Source: Microbispora hainanensis (GTDB taxonomy: Bacteria > Actinomycetota > Actinomycetes > Streptosporangiales > Streptosporangiaceae). Taken from it: a stretch of 64,000 nt of DNA. The notes beneath the pieces were generated by a model, which saw nothing but the letters and a program-made list of their open reading frames with translations, did not search any database and was not told where the DNA came from. The stretch is taken from assembly GCF_036186745.1 (NCBI RefSeq), contig NZ_CP108086.1, forward strand, positions 6,262,001 to 6,326,000, given 5' to 3'. This document shows, in pieces, positions 49,850 to 58,537 of the stretch. The stretch's first letter is position 1. Each line of letters starts with the position of its first letter. The position numbers and the translations under genes are program-made.

Positions 49850-50731
49850 ATGATCGTCGTCGCATCCGCCACCAGCAACACCGGTTCCGCCGTCGCCGAG
49901 GCACTGCTCGCCGCCGGACACCGGATCCGGGTGCTGGGCCGCGACCGCGGCCGGCTTCAGCGATTCGCGGAGCGCGGCGCCGAAGCGGCCGAAGTACGCC
50001 CCGACGACCCCCACGGCCTCCGGGAGGCCTTCGCCGATGCCCGCACGGCGTTCGTCATGATCGCACCCGGCCTCATCCCCGGCAGCACTGACTTCCCCGC
50101 CTACCAGCGGCGCGTGATCAGCGCTTATCGTCACGCGCTCGACGATCTCGACGGCCTCACCCGGATCGTCGGCCTGAGCGCCTGGGCCGCGAGCTACGCC
50201 GGTGCCCGTGGCCCGGTGTGGGGGCTGCGGCCGTTCGAAGAAGCGCTCGACACCCTGACCGGTGTGGAGGTGACCCACCTGCGGGCCGGATGGTTCATGG
50301 AGAACACCCTGCCGATGATCGAAGAGGTGCGGGCCACCGGCACCGCCCACGGGCTCATCCCCGGGGACCTCCCTCTCCCGGCCATCGCCACGGCCGACAT
50401 CGGCGCCGTCGCCGCGGATCTTCTCACCGGGCGCCGCAGGGCCGGCACCCGCACGCTCGAACTGCAGGGCCCCCGGGACATCACGCTCGACGAGATCGTC
50501 GCCGCGATCGGACAGGCGGTCGGACGACCTGGGGCGCGCTACGAACAGATCGACGCCGCCGCCATGCGCGAGCGTCTTCTCGCCGCCGGGTTCTCCCCGC
50601 ACATGGCGGACGGCACCACCGCCATGACCCTCGACGTCGCCGAGCGCCGGATCGTCATGACCCAGCCGCGTGATGCCGAGACCGCGACACCGACGACCTA
50701 CGAGGAGTTCCTCGCCCGCGTGATCGGCTGA
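49850..50731 (+). CDS. NmrA-like NAD(P)-binding oxidoreductase
   Basis: A 293-residue Rossmann-fold protein of the NmrA/atypical SDR group. The dinucleotide motif is VVASATSNTGSAVAEALL at the N-terminus, and later blocks are VTHLRAGWFMENTLPMIEEV and TADIGAVAADLLTG. There is no YxxxK pair in the usual place, so the protein may sense NADP or act as a reductase without the SDR triad. The ATG has GAGGAG nearby. Its regulator could be the MmyB remnant's intact relative. Confidence 0.87.
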   Translation: MIVVASATSNTGSAVAEALLAAGHRIRVLGRDRGRLQRFAERGAEAAEVRPDDPHGLREAFADARTAFVMIAPGLIPGSTDFPAYQRRVISAYRHALDDLDGLTRIVGLSAWAASYAGARGPVWGLRPFEEALDTLTGVEVTHLRAGWFMENTLPMIEEVRATGTAHGLIPGDLPLPAIATADIGAVAADLLTGRRRAGTRTLELQGPRDITLDEIVAAIGQAVGRPGARYEQIDAAAMRERLLAAGFSPHMADGTTAMTLDVAERRIVMTQPRDAETATPTTYEEFLARVIG

Positions 50732-50752
50732 CCCCGCACACGCCCTTGCGGA

Positions 50753-51703
50753 TCAGCCGATCCGCCGGGCGATCGTGATCCCGTCCCGCACCGGCAGCAT
50801 CACCGACTCCACCCGGCTGTCCCGCGCGATCGTCTCGTTCAGGCGGCGTACGGCCACCTGCGCGTCCCCCTGGAAGGCAGGGTCGAACACGCGCCCGCCC
50901 TGGAACACGTTGTCCACCACGACCAGCCCGCCCGGGGTGAGGCGGGTGACCACCTCTTCGTAGTAGTCGGGGTAGCTCTGCTTGTCGGCGTCGATGAAGG
51001 CGAAACCGATGGCCGGCTCGGCGGGAAGCGCGCGCAGCGTCTCCAGCGCCGGACCGATCCGCAGGTCGACGCGGTCGGCCACACCGGCGCGCTCCCAGTA
51101 GTTCCTGGCGATCGACGTCCACTCCGTGCTCACGTCGCAGGCCAGCAGCCGCCCGTCCGGCGGCAGCCCCCGGGCGATGCAGATGGAGGAGTAGCCGGTG
51201 AACACCCCCACCTCCACGGCCAGGCGGGCGCCCGACAGGCGCACCAGCATCGTCAGCAGGGCGCCCTCGTCGTGCGAGACCTGCATCCCGGCCGCGCCGC
51301 CGGTCTCCTCCCGCGTCCTGACCACCAGGTCGTTGAGCACATCGTCGGCGGGGGAGCAGTGGGTGAGCAGGTAGTCGTCCACGACGGGGGACACGTGCCA
51401 CGCCGCGTCGCCCGCGACCGGGGGCGACCAGTCGGCCACGAGATCCTCCTGGGTGGCGAACCGCAGCAGGTGACGGGCGACGACATCCTGCACGCCGAGC
51501 AGCGACTCGGCGTCGGCGGCGGTCGCGATCATCTCCAGTCCGCCGCCGTGCGGCCGCAGCACGCACCGCCCGGACCGCACCTCGATGACCGCGCGGCCGT
51601 CGCCGCCGAGCACGGCCCGCGCCTTGTGGCTCATGTGCGACACGAGCTGCTTGATGTAGCGCTCGGGTCTGTCGGTGACGACGTGCGCCGTCGAATGAGG
51701 CAT
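50753..51703 (-). CDS. DUF2218/O-methyltransferase fusion
   Basis: A 316-residue two-domain protein. Residues 1-95 are DUF2218: TAHVVTDRPERYIKQLVSHM, RVLRPHGGGLEM-like strands and QDVVARHLLRFATQEDLVAD. A linker leads to a cation-dependent O-methyltransferase (Methyltransf_3) at about 120-316, with VEVGVFTGYSSICIARGLPP, FAFIDADKQSYPDYYEEV and GLVVVDNVFQGG. The second part is like CCoA-OMTs, which methylate catechols with Mg2+. DUF2218 has unknown function; its fusion to an OMT is unusual to my knowledge. The divergent ArsR gene with two matched operators likely regulates it. Confidence 0.87.
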   Translation of the reverse strand: MPHSTAHVVTDRPERYIKQLVSHMSHKARAVLGGDGRAVIEVRSGRCVLRPHGGGLEMIATAADAESLLGVQDVVARHLLRFATQEDLVADWSPPVAGDAAWHVSPVVDDYLLTHCSPADDVLNDLVVRTREETGGAAGMQVSHDEGALLTMLVRLSGARLAVEVGVFTGYSSICIARGLPPDGRLLACDVSTEWTSIARNYWERAGVADRVDLRIGPALETLRALPAEPAIGFAFIDADKQSYPDYYEEVVTRLTPGGLVVVDNVFQGGRVFDPAFQGDAQVAVRRLNETIARDSRVESVMLPVRDGITIARRIG

Positions 51704-51721
51704 CGGCTTCCTCCATGTGAC

Positions 51722-51745
51722 AAGCGTTGATATTTTTCGACGCTT
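51722..51745. promoter_or_regulatory. ArsR operator 1
   Basis: AAGCGTTGA, 6 bp, TCGACGCTT forms a near-perfect inverted repeat next to the methyltransferase start. It shares arms and spacer length with operator 2 at 51786-51809. Confidence 0.75.
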
Positions 51746-51785
51746 CCGGTCCGGCGATTGTGGTGGGCGGCTCGCCGGTTTGTCA

Positions 51786-51809
51786 AAGCGTCGACCATCC
51801 TCGACACTT
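51786..51809. promoter_or_regulatory. ArsR operator 2
   Basis: AAGCGTCGA, 6 bp, TCGACACTT is the second copy of the same repeat, just before the ArsR start. The two sites are 64 bp apart and cover both ends of the divergent promoter. Confidence 0.75.
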
Positions 51810-51815
51810 TCTTAC

Positions 51816-52415
51816 GTGAACGACGACAAGACGACGGGGGAGCGCCCCGGCGGCGAACCCGGCCTCCTGGAGCTGCGCACCCCCGAGCAGTTCAAGGCAC
51901 TCGGCCACCCCGTCCGTCACCGCATCGTCAACCTGCTCCGCCAGCGCCCCGCCACACTGGGAGAACTGGCCACCGCACTGGGAGCCGCCAAGGGCACCAT
52001 CGCCTACCACGTCCGCGTCCTGCGCGAGGCCGGCATCGTCCGCCTCGCCGGCACCCGGCACGTACGCGGCGGCACCGAACAGACCCTCACCCTGGTCAGC
52101 CGCGGCTTCCGGCTGCACAAGGACGCCGAACCCGGCCCCGGCTTCCTCATCAGGGCCGCCCTCGCCGAGATGCTCCCCGCCCGGCCGGAACAACCCGAGC
52201 ACACCCAGCTCAACCACCTCTGGCTCACCCGGCAGGAGGCCGACGCGCTCATCGCCCGCCTCCGCGACCTCCCGCCCCCTCCCGGGCGCACCCCACCGCC
52301 CGGCGGCGAGCCGTACGGGCTGCTGCTGTCGCTCTACCCCGCCGACATCCCCACCCTGCCGCCCGTCCCCTCCGGCGACAGCGCCGACAGCGCCGACAGC
52401 AACAGCGCCTCGTGA
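51816..52415 (+). CDS. ArsR-family regulator
   Basis: A 199-residue winged-helix protein: RTPEQFKALGHPVRHRIVNL and LGELATALGAAKGTIAYHVR, VLREAGIVRLAGTRHVRGGT. The C-terminal half is Pro-rich with no metal-binding site. GTG 51816 directly follows operator 2. It ends inside the convergent phosphotransferase gene by 82 bp, which is unusual but both frames are good at that point. Confidence 0.86.
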   Translation: MNDDKTTGERPGGEPGLLELRTPEQFKALGHPVRHRIVNLLRQRPATLGELATALGAAKGTIAYHVRVLREAGIVRLAGTRHVRGGTEQTLTLVSRGFRLHKDAEPGPGFLIRAALAEMLPARPEQPEHTQLNHLWLTRQEADALIARLRDLPPPPGRTPPPGGEPYGLLLSLYPADIPTLPPVPSGDSADSADSNSAS

Positions 52416-53170
52416 CGCGCGACATGCGCGCTGTCGGCGAGATACAGCAGGTCGTGCCCCTCGGCGACATGCGCGGCGAACGCCTCATGACCCGCCGCCG
52501 CCTCCGCACGCATGTGGGCCACCAGATGCGCCAGCCGCGCCCGCGCCGTCCGCGGCAGCGCCTCCCGGCCGGCCGCGCCGAGCCCGTAGGCGTCGGCGAA
52601 CACCCGCAGCCGCCGCGCCTGCTCCGCCACCCCGGGAGCACTCTCATCACGACTCGGATCGTGCAACGGCACGAACCGGTACGCGGCATAGGCCACATCC
52701 CACACCCGCGGCCCCGGATGCGCGGTGTCGAAGTCGATGAACGCCACCGGCCGCCCCTCCCGGAAGACGCAGTTGTACGGCGCCACGTCACCGTGACAGA
52801 CCACCTCCGCCGGAGCGCGCGGCGGGAAGTACCACTCGGCGTCCTCCGGCGGCGCGAACCCAACCGTCGCGTCGTGGTAGTCCCGCAGCAACGTCCCCGC
52901 CCCGGCCAGCGCCTCATCGGTCATCACGTACGCCGGCAGGGGATAGTCCGGCACCTCACCCGGGACGAACTCCAGCACCTCCCGGCCCTCACCGTCACAC
53001 CCGTACGCTCTCGGCGCGCCGCCGAACCCGGCCGCCGCCAGATGGCCCAGCAGGGCGTGCACCACCGGCGTCCACCTGCGGGCCGGCCGGCGCACCGTGC
53101 CCCCCACCCGGACGACCCGGTTGACCCCGCCGCCGGTCAGCTCCTCCTCCCCGCGCTCCGGGACGGCCAT
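52334..53170 (-). CDS. aminoglycoside/choline-kinase-like phosphotransferase
   Basis: A 278-residue APH-family kinase fold protein. The N-terminal lobe has GGGVNRVVRVGGTVRRP and VLEFVPGEVPDYPLPAYV; the catalytic loop is VVCHGDVAPYNCVFREG, with Asp in HGD as base, and AFIDFDTAHPGPRVWDVAYA holds the Mg2+ Asp. The substrate could be an aminoglycoside, choline or other hydroxyl compound; it is unproven. The 3' end overlaps the ArsR gene on the other strand by 82 bp. Confidence 0.85.
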   Translation of the reverse strand: MAVPERGEEELTGGGVNRVVRVGGTVRRPARRWTPVVHALLGHLAAAGFGGAPRAYGCDGEGREVLEFVPGEVPDYPLPAYVMTDEALAGAGTLLRDYHDATVGFAPPEDAEWYFPPRAPAEVVCHGDVAPYNCVFREGRPVAFIDFDTAHPGPRVWDVAYAAYRFVPLHDPSRDESAPGVAEQARRLRVFADAYGLGAAGREALPRTARARLAHLVAHMRAEAAAGHEAFAAHVAEGHDLLYLADSAHVARHEALLLSALSALSPEGTGGRVGMSAG

Positions 53171-53172
53171 GC

Positions 53173-53613
53173 TCACACGCCCGACCGGACGGATCGTGTG
53201 GGGGAGGTCTGCGGCGCCGTCCAACCGGCGAGGAGTTTGAGGCGGTCCTCCGAGGGTGTGCCCGGCTCGGCAGTGTAGATGACCAGCTCGTGGACGGCCC
53301 GTTGAGGCAGGGGCAGGTTCAGGGAGCGGAAGGTCATCTCCAGACGGCCGGCTTCGGGATGGTCCAGCCGCTTGCCGCCTTCGAGACGGATCCGGACGTC
53401 GTGACTGGCCCACATGGTGCGGAAGTCGAGGCTGAGCGTGGACAGCTCGCCGACGAGCTCACGCAGGGCCCGGTCGTGTGGTGCACGTCCCGCTTCGGCG
53501 CGGAGCATCGCGACCGAGGCCCTGGTCAGGAAGTCGCGAATGTCCGAACGGTTGCCGGCGGGATCACCGGTGTGGTCTCCGGACAGAGATTCCATTCCTT
53601 CGACTGTACCCAT
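53173..53613 (-). pseudogene. MmyB-type regulator missing its HTH
   Basis: A 146-residue frame reads SDIRDFLTRASVAMLRAEAG, ELVGELSTLSLDFRTMWASH, DVRIRLEGGKRLDHPEAGRL and VIYTAEPGTPSEDRLKLLAG, the second part of the MmyB-like ligand-binding domain of XRE-family regulators. The N-terminal HTH_31 domain and the first part of the MmyB domain are replaced by a short sequence (GTVEGMESLSGDHTG). The beginning lies exactly at the SDR remnant start on the other strand (CCATGG). It looks like a truncated gene. Confidence 0.65.
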
Positions 53614-53999
53614 GGTGTGGATCACCGGCGCGACCAGCGGTATCGGCGCCCACACCGCGCGGCTGCTCCTCGGCCGCGGCCACCGCGTGGCGGTCACCGG
53701 CCGCGACGAGAGCAGACTGAAGGCTCGAAGAGGCCGGCCGCCCCGACCGGCTGCTGGGTCTTGTCGCGGACGCGGCGGACTGGCAGGCCACCGAGCCCGA
53801 CCTCGCCGCGTCCCTGGAGCGCAACGCGCTACGGCCCGGCCGTGCCCGCGTCCCCGAGGTCGGCATCCACGCCACGGTGAGACGCCTGCGCCGCCCGCGA
53901 TCGTCGGATGGGTTCGACGTCGTCCGTACGGTGGTCTTCGACGGCCGCGGCGGCTTCGCCGTACGAGCCGAGGACGATCCCGATGAGTGGCAGCCGTGA
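53612..53999 (+). pseudogene. SDR remnant with frameshift and foreign tail
   Basis: The start reads MVWITGATSGIGAHTARLLL and GRGHRVAVTGRDESRLK, a good SDR cofactor-binding N-terminus. After about 53722 the frame shifts by one base and continues LEEAGRPDRLLGLVADAADW, QATEPDLAASLER. After that no SDR features (NNAG, YxxxK) occur; the tail PGRARVPEVGIHATVRRLRR and DVVRTVVFDGRGGFAVRAED belongs to something else. I see a frameshift plus internal deletion or fusion. Confidence 0.65.
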
Positions 54000-54080
54000 A
54001 CAGGGCCCGGCAAAAACTGCGCTGAGACGGGCGCGGCGGCGCGCTCACAGGGCATCCACCGATAAGGGAGGGCCGACATC

Positions 54081-54500
54081 GTGGGTGAAGCCCGCCGGGT
54101 GCGCGACAGATACAACGCCGCGTTCAATGCGCATGACATTGACGCGCTGCTCAGCACGGTCAGCCCCGACGCGGCCATCCTCAGCCCCGAAGGCCTCGCC
54201 GAGGGCCGCGAGGAACTCGGCTCCTACCTGGAGGAGTTCTGGGCGGCGTTCCCGGACGTGCACACCGTGGTCCTGGAGTCGTTCGACACCGACGACACGA
54301 CGATCGACGAGGTCGTGTTCGTCGGCACCCACAAGGGGCCTTACCGGGGGCCGGGCGGCAAGGTCATCCCGCCGACGGGCCGTCCGGTGAACATCCGCTC
54401 CTGCTACGTCTGCACGGTCGAAAACGGGTTGATCGTCAGCATGCGCGTCTATCTCGACCAGATGGAACTGCTGTCCCAGCTCGGCGTGCCGCCCGAGTGA
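54081..54500 (+). CDS. SnoaL/NTF2-like ester cyclase-family protein
   Basis: A 139-residue NTF2-fold protein: RRVRDRYNAAFNAHDIDALL, SPEGLAEGREELGSYLEEFW, FPDVHTVVLESFDTDDTTID and a later VFVGTHKGPYRGPGGKVIPP. The GTHxGxYxGxPPTG-like region and the paired beta strands match the ester-cyclase (SnoaL-like) group. AAGGGAGG lies ten bases before the GTG. Alone in its unit. Confidence 0.82.
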   Translation: MGEARRVRDRYNAAFNAHDIDALLSTVSPDAAILSPEGLAEGREELGSYLEEFWAAFPDVHTVVLESFDTDDTTIDEVVFVGTHKGPYRGPGGKVIPPTGRPVNIRSCYVCTVENGLIVSMRVYLDQMELLSQLGVPPE

Positions 54501-54526
54501 CCCGCCGAGGATCTCACGACGTGGGA

Positions 54527-54706
54527 TCAGAAGGTTGGGATCAGGAGGCGGGGGAGCAGGGCGGGGCCACACCCCAGCCCCAGCGGGGGACGGGCGCCCG
54601 GCTGGGGGTTCGCCAGGGCGAGACGGGTGCCCCACTCGATGTAACTCGCGAAGACGGCGCGGAAGTCGGGATCGCCGGGCAGGACGAGGCCGCTCCGCCT
54701 TCGAGC
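54527..54706 (-). pseudogene. C-terminal fragment of a group II truncated globin
   Basis: The minus-strand frame ending at 54527 reads RRRSGLVLPGDPDFRAVFAS, YIEWGTRLALANPQPGARPP. It resembles the end of group II truncated haemoglobin-like proteins (DPDFRA.F.SY.EWGTR.A..NSQPGA.PP). No start codon, haem-proximal His helix or other part is present, and the frame runs into the LysR gene end. It is a remnant. Confidence 0.55.
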
Positions 54707-54710
54707 GTAA

Positions 54711-55598
54711 TCATGTAACTGGCAAAAGTGCGGAGTGATCGGCGTCGATCAGCTCAAGGAAGGCCGTGGCCGCCGGAGACGGCCGGTTGTCCCAGATCAT
54801 GTGCTCCACCCGCGTGGGAGCGTCACGGAGGCGGATGACGCGCAGGTCGGGAAAGCGCGGCGCGTATGCGGCGGGAAGCATGCCCACGCCGAGGCCCTGC
54901 CGTACGAGATCGACCATGAGATCGGCGGACGACACCTCGAAGGGCACCTCACGCCGCACCCCCGCGGCCGCGAACGCCTCGTCCGACTGCGCCCGGCCCG
55001 CCGCGCCGACACGGAAGTCGATGAACGGCTCGTCCGCCAGCCCCCGCAGGTCCGCCTCGGTCTCCACCCGGTGATAGTCGGGCGCGACCACCGCGACCAG
55101 CTCGCCGCCACCGAGACGGCGGCTCCTGACGCCCCTGGGCTCCGCACGCGGCGGCAGGCCGAGGAACGCGACGTCGACGGCGCCCTGCCGCACCCGCTCG
55201 ACCAGCTCGTCGCTGCCCGCCGCCGTGAGCGTGATGCGCACCCTCGGATAACGCCGCCGATACTCCCGCAGGGCGACCGGCAGATCGACGGCCGCCACCG
55301 TGGGGATGGTGCCGACGGCGAGCCGCCCGCGGATCTCCCCGGCGGCGGACGCCACCTCGGCCCGCGCGCGGTCCGCGGCCTCCAGGCACTCCCGTGCCGC
55401 CGTGAGGAACGCCTCCCCGGCAGGCGTCAGCCGCACCCGCCGGCTGGTCCGCTCGAACAGCCGCGCGCCCAGCTCCCGCTCAAGCGCGGCGATCTGATGA
55501 CTGAGCGCCGACTGCACCACACGGCAGCGCTCGGCCGCCCGGGTGAAGTTCCTGGTCTCCGCGACCGCCACGACATACCTCAGTTGCTGCAGCTCCAC
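54711..55598 (-). CDS. LysR-family transcriptional regulator
   Basis: A 295-residue LysR regulator. The HTH is ELQQLRYVVAVAETRNFTRA, AERCRVVQSALSHQIAALER and ELGARLFERTSRRVRLTPAG; the effector domain follows with LRGRLAVGTIPTV-like strands and VDVAFLGLPPRAEP. GTG 55598 gives the usual VELQQLRY start; a GTG six codons upstream (55616) is also open. It is divergent from the MFS gene, the probable target. Binding sites of T-N11-A type are likely but I cannot fix one. Confidence 0.9.
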   Translation of the reverse strand: MELQQLRYVVAVAETRNFTRAAERCRVVQSALSHQIAALERELGARLFERTSRRVRLTPAGEAFLTAARECLEAADRARAEVASAAGEIRGRLAVGTIPTVAAVDLPVALREYRRRYPRVRITLTAAGSDELVERVRQGAVDVAFLGLPPRAEPRGVRSRRLGGGELVAVVAPDYHRVETEADLRGLADEPFIDFRVGAAGRAQSDEAFAAAGVRREVPFEVSSADLMVDLVRQGLGVGMLPAAYAPRFPDLRVIRLRDAPTRVEHMIWDNRPSPAATAFLELIDADHSALLPVT

Positions 55599-55782
55599 CC
55601 GACCATGATGAACCACGATCGATGTCGATGAAAACTATGTGTTGGACTCATCAATCGGTGATCGCGCACCCTTGAAGGCGGCGGCCACCGGGCCCCGCGC
55701 CGCCGACTTCCTCTCCCGCCGCGCCGCGTGGCCGAACGACGCACCCGGCCGGCAGGCGATCGACCAACCAGAAAGAACACCA

Positions 55783-57018
55783 ATGGCCACCCAAGGCACA
55801 CACCCGCACTCGACCGCCAGAGCATGGCTCGGCGTCGCGGCGATCACCGCCAGCCTCTTCGCCTTCCTCACCACCGAGCTGATGCCCGTCGGCCTGCTCA
55901 CCCCGATGAGCACGAGCCTGCGCATATCCGTGGGCGCCGCCGGGCTCATGGTCACCCTGTACGGCGTCTCCGCCGGGCTCGGCGTGCCCTTCATCGTGGC
56001 GTGGACCAGGCGCGTCAACCGGCGCGTCCTGCTGTCCACGCTCCTGGCGATCCTGACCGTGGGAAACACGATCACCGCGATCTCCCCGAACTATCCGCTG
56101 GTCCTGACGACCCGGCTCGTCATGGGCTTCGCCAGCGGAGTGTTCTGGGCCATCGGCGTGAGCATGGCCATGCGCCTCGTCGCCGAACGCCACGCGAGCA
56201 GGGCCGCCGCGATCGTGATGTCCGGCATCTCGATCGCCGCCGTCGTGGGCATCCCGCTGGGAACCGTCCTGGAAAGCCTCACCGGCTGGCGCACCACCTT
56301 CCTCATCTGGGCCGGCCTCAGCGCGCTGGTCCTCCTCACCGTCGTCACCGTCATCCCGTCACTGCCGTCGACGAACGCGGTCTCCGTACGAGAGGTCTTC
56401 GGCCTCCCGCTGAAGAACGTGCCGCTGCGCCTGGTGCTGTTCACCATCGTGCTCTTCGTGCTCGGCCACTTCGGCGCGTACACGTTCGTCCGCCCCTACC
56501 TGGAGGACAGCGCGTCCGCCACGCCCTTCTTCATCACCGCGGCGCTGATGGTGTACGGCGCTGGCGGCGCGGCCGGGAACTTCGTCGCCGGCTACACGGT
56601 GACCAAGAGCCTCAGAGGCAGCTTCATCGCCGGCTGCGCGGGACTCGTGACGTCGTTGCTCCTGCTGCTCACGATCGCGCACGGGCAGGCAGGAGCGGTC
56701 GTCACGCTGGTGCTCTGGGGCGTCTCCTTCGGCGTCGTCCAGCTCTCCCAGGTCAACCTCACCCAGGCCGCCGCACCCGACACCTTCGAAGCCGCCATGT
56801 CGCTCAACACCATGGCGTACAACACCTCCATCGCACTCGGCGCGCTGTTCGGCGGTCTGTTCGCCGATCACCTCGGCGTCACGAGCGTCGTCTGGTTCGG
56901 CGTGACGCTCACCGCGGCCTCGCTGCTCCTCACCCTCGCCACCCGCCGGAGGGCCACCCGCCCCGTCCTCGGCGACGCGCCGGCGTCCGCCCCCGCGCAG
57001 ACGGCCGACCGGGCGTGA
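55783..57018 (+). CDS. MFS transporter, DHA1 (Cmx/AraJ-like)
   Basis: A 411-residue MFS protein with 12 helices. The N-terminus TASLFAFLTTELMPVGLLTP is typical of the AraJ/YdhP/Cmx group with the TTELMPVGLL motif; WTRRVNRRVLLSTLL is loop 2-3 and MVYGAGGAAGNFVAGYTV is the symmetric second-half motif. Substrates could be sugars or chloramphenicol-like drugs. It is divergent from LysR, its likely regulator. Confidence 0.88.
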   Translation: MATQGTHPHSTARAWLGVAAITASLFAFLTTELMPVGLLTPMSTSLRISVGAAGLMVTLYGVSAGLGVPFIVAWTRRVNRRVLLSTLLAILTVGNTITAISPNYPLVLTTRLVMGFASGVFWAIGVSMAMRLVAERHASRAAAIVMSGISIAAVVGIPLGTVLESLTGWRTTFLIWAGLSALVLLTVVTVIPSLPSTNAVSVREVFGLPLKNVPLRLVLFTIVLFVLGHFGAYTFVRPYLEDSASATPFFITAALMVYGAGGAAGNFVAGYTVTKSLRGSFIAGCAGLVTSLLLLLTIAHGQAGAVVTLVLWGVSFGVVQLSQVNLTQAAAPDTFEAAMSLNTMAYNTSIALGALFGGLFADHLGVTSVVWFGVTLTAASLLLTLATRRRATRPVLGDAPASAPAQTADRA

Positions 57019-57025
57019 ACACCCA

Positions 57026-57070
57026 CTGATCACGACCCGGCTGATCACGACCCGGCCGATCACGACCCGG
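57026..57070. repeat. 15-bp tandem repeat, three copies
   Basis: CTGATCACGACCCGG occurs twice and CCGATCACGACCCGG once in tandem, spanning the gap and the last bases of the converging hydrolase gene. Confidence 0.85.
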
Positions 57071-58007
57071 CCGAGCGGCTCCCGGCGGGGGAGAACGCGC
57101 GCGGCACGCCCCCGGCGCGGATGCGCTGGCCGAGGAAGAAGGCCGCCCGGTCCAGCGCCTCGTCCGCCTCGTCCAGGACCCCGGCGAACGACTGGAACAC
57201 ATGCGGCACGCCCGCGGTGACGTCCAGGATCACGTCCACTCCCGCCGCCCGGGCCCGCGCGGCCAGGCGCGTGGAGTCGTCCAGCAGGACCTCGTTGGTG
57301 CCCACCTGAAGCAGCATCGGGGGAAACCCGGTCAGATCGGCGAGGACGGCCGGGCTGAGCAGAGGCTGCCGCGGGTCGGCCCCGCCGAGATACATGGCCC
57401 CCGTGTGTTCGAGGGCCTCCCGGGTGAAGATCGGGTCGATGCCCTCCTTGGTGTCCATGCTCTCGCCCGTACGGGTGGCGTCGAGGCCGGGGGAGAACGC
57501 CACGATGGCGGCGGGCAGCGGAAGACCCGCGTCACGCGCGGCGAGACAGGTGGTGACCGCGAGCCCGCCGCCCGCGGAGTCCCCGGCGAATGCGATGGCC
57601 GAGGGGTCCTCGCCGCTGTCGAGAAGGGCGCGGTAGGCGCTCACGCTGTCGTCGATCGCGGCGGGGAACGGATGTTCGGGGGCCAGCCGGTAGTCCACCG
57701 AATAGGCCGCGAAGCCGGTCCTGACCACCAGGTTTCCCGTCAGCGACAGCGCGGTCTCGGGGGATCCGAAAACCCAGCCGCCGCCGTGGAAGTAGAGGAT
57801 CGTCCCGGCGCGGCGCTCCTCGTCCGGCTCGACATGCAATGCGGGCCGGTCGCCGAGCGTCGTCGGCGTGACGCGCACGGCGTCCGGCACGATCATCTGC
57901 GCCATCAGCGCCGTGAAGCCGGCTCGGAGGGCCTCGACCGACCGGGGCCCTTCGGGCCATGGCCGTCGCAGTATCGCGTCGATCCGGGCGCGTTGTTGCT
58001 TGCTCAT
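57060..58007 (-). CDS. HSL-type alpha/beta hydrolase (esterase)
   Basis: A 315-residue hormone-sensitive-lipase-family hydrolase. The HGGG motif is ILYFHGGGWVFGSPE, the nucleophile is in AFAGDSAGGGLAVT, the Asp is in DPIFTRE or LQVGTNEVLLDD, and the His in GVPHVFQSF. These esterases hydrolyse short-chain carboxyl esters or related compounds. It is divergent from a MarR gene whose promoter carries a palindrome, so it is probably MarR-controlled. Its stop lies within the 15-bp repeats. Confidence 0.9.
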   Translation of the reverse strand: MSKQQRARIDAILRRPWPEGPRSVEALRAGFTALMAQMIVPDAVRVTPTTLGDRPALHVEPDEERRAGTILYFHGGGWVFGSPETALSLTGNLVVRTGFAAYSVDYRLAPEHPFPAAIDDSVSAYRALLDSGEDPSAIAFAGDSAGGGLAVTTCLAARDAGLPLPAAIVAFSPGLDATRTGESMDTKEGIDPIFTREALEHTGAMYLGGADPRQPLLSPAVLADLTGFPPMLLQVGTNEVLLDDSTRLAARARAAGVDVILDVTAGVPHVFQSFAGVLDEADEALDRAAFFLGQRIRAGGVPRAFSPAGSRSAGS

Positions 58008-58043
58008 GGGTGCTCCCGCCAGAAGTAGATGCCCGTACACTAT

Positions 58044-58055
58044 ATGCCGTGGCAT
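58044..58055. promoter_or_regulatory. MarR operator
   Basis: ATGCCGTGGCAT is a perfect palindrome covering the MarR start codon. A flanking TAGATGCC (58026-58033) is the mirror image of GGCATCTA at the right, giving a longer inverted arrangement in the divergent promoter. Confidence 0.65.
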
Positions 58056-58525
58056 CTAAATCGAACGGGGACCCAGCCGGCCTCCAGAGCTTCTTCTCCG
58101 ATCTCGTCCGATGCGAGACACGCCTCTACAACGCCCTCAACGACCGGCTGCGGGAACGGCACGGCATCGTCACCTCCCAGTTCGAGGCCCTGCGCTATCT
58201 GCGCGACCACCCCGGGTCCCGCGTCGCGGACCTCGCCGCCGAGTTCGCCGTCGGCATCGGCGCGACCAGCAAGGGCGTCGACCGCCTCGAACAACGCGGA
58301 TGGGTCGTCCGCCGGCCCAACCCGGCCGACCGCCGCTCCTCCCTGCTGGCCCTGACCGACGACGGCACGCGGCTCGCCGACGCGGCGGAGGCCACCGTCA
58401 CCGGCGCGCTGGCCGACCTGGTCGCAGACACCCTCGACGGCTCCCCGGGGGAGGCCACCCGGCAGGTCCTCGCCACGCTGCGCTCCCTGCTCGAACGCGG
58501 CCAGATCGGCATGCCCACAGGCTGA
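58049..58525 (+). CDS. MarR-family regulator
   Basis: A 158-residue MarR protein: GIVTSQFEALRYLRDHPGSR, VADLAAEFAVGIGATSKGVD, RLEQRGWVVRRPNPADRRSS, LLALTDDGTRLADAAEA. GTG 58049 begins seven bases after a -10-like TACACT, so the mRNA may be leaderless. It is divergent from the HSL-type esterase. A palindrome overlaps the start codon. Confidence 0.88.
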   Translation: MASKSNGDPAGLQSFFSDLVRCETRLYNALNDRLRERHGIVTSQFEALRYLRDHPGSRVADLAAEFAVGIGATSKGVDRLEQRGWVVRRPNPADRRSSLLALTDDGTRLADAAEATVTGALADLVADTLDGSPGEATRQVLATLRSLLERGQIGMPTG

Positions 58526-58537
58526 GACGAGCCCCGG

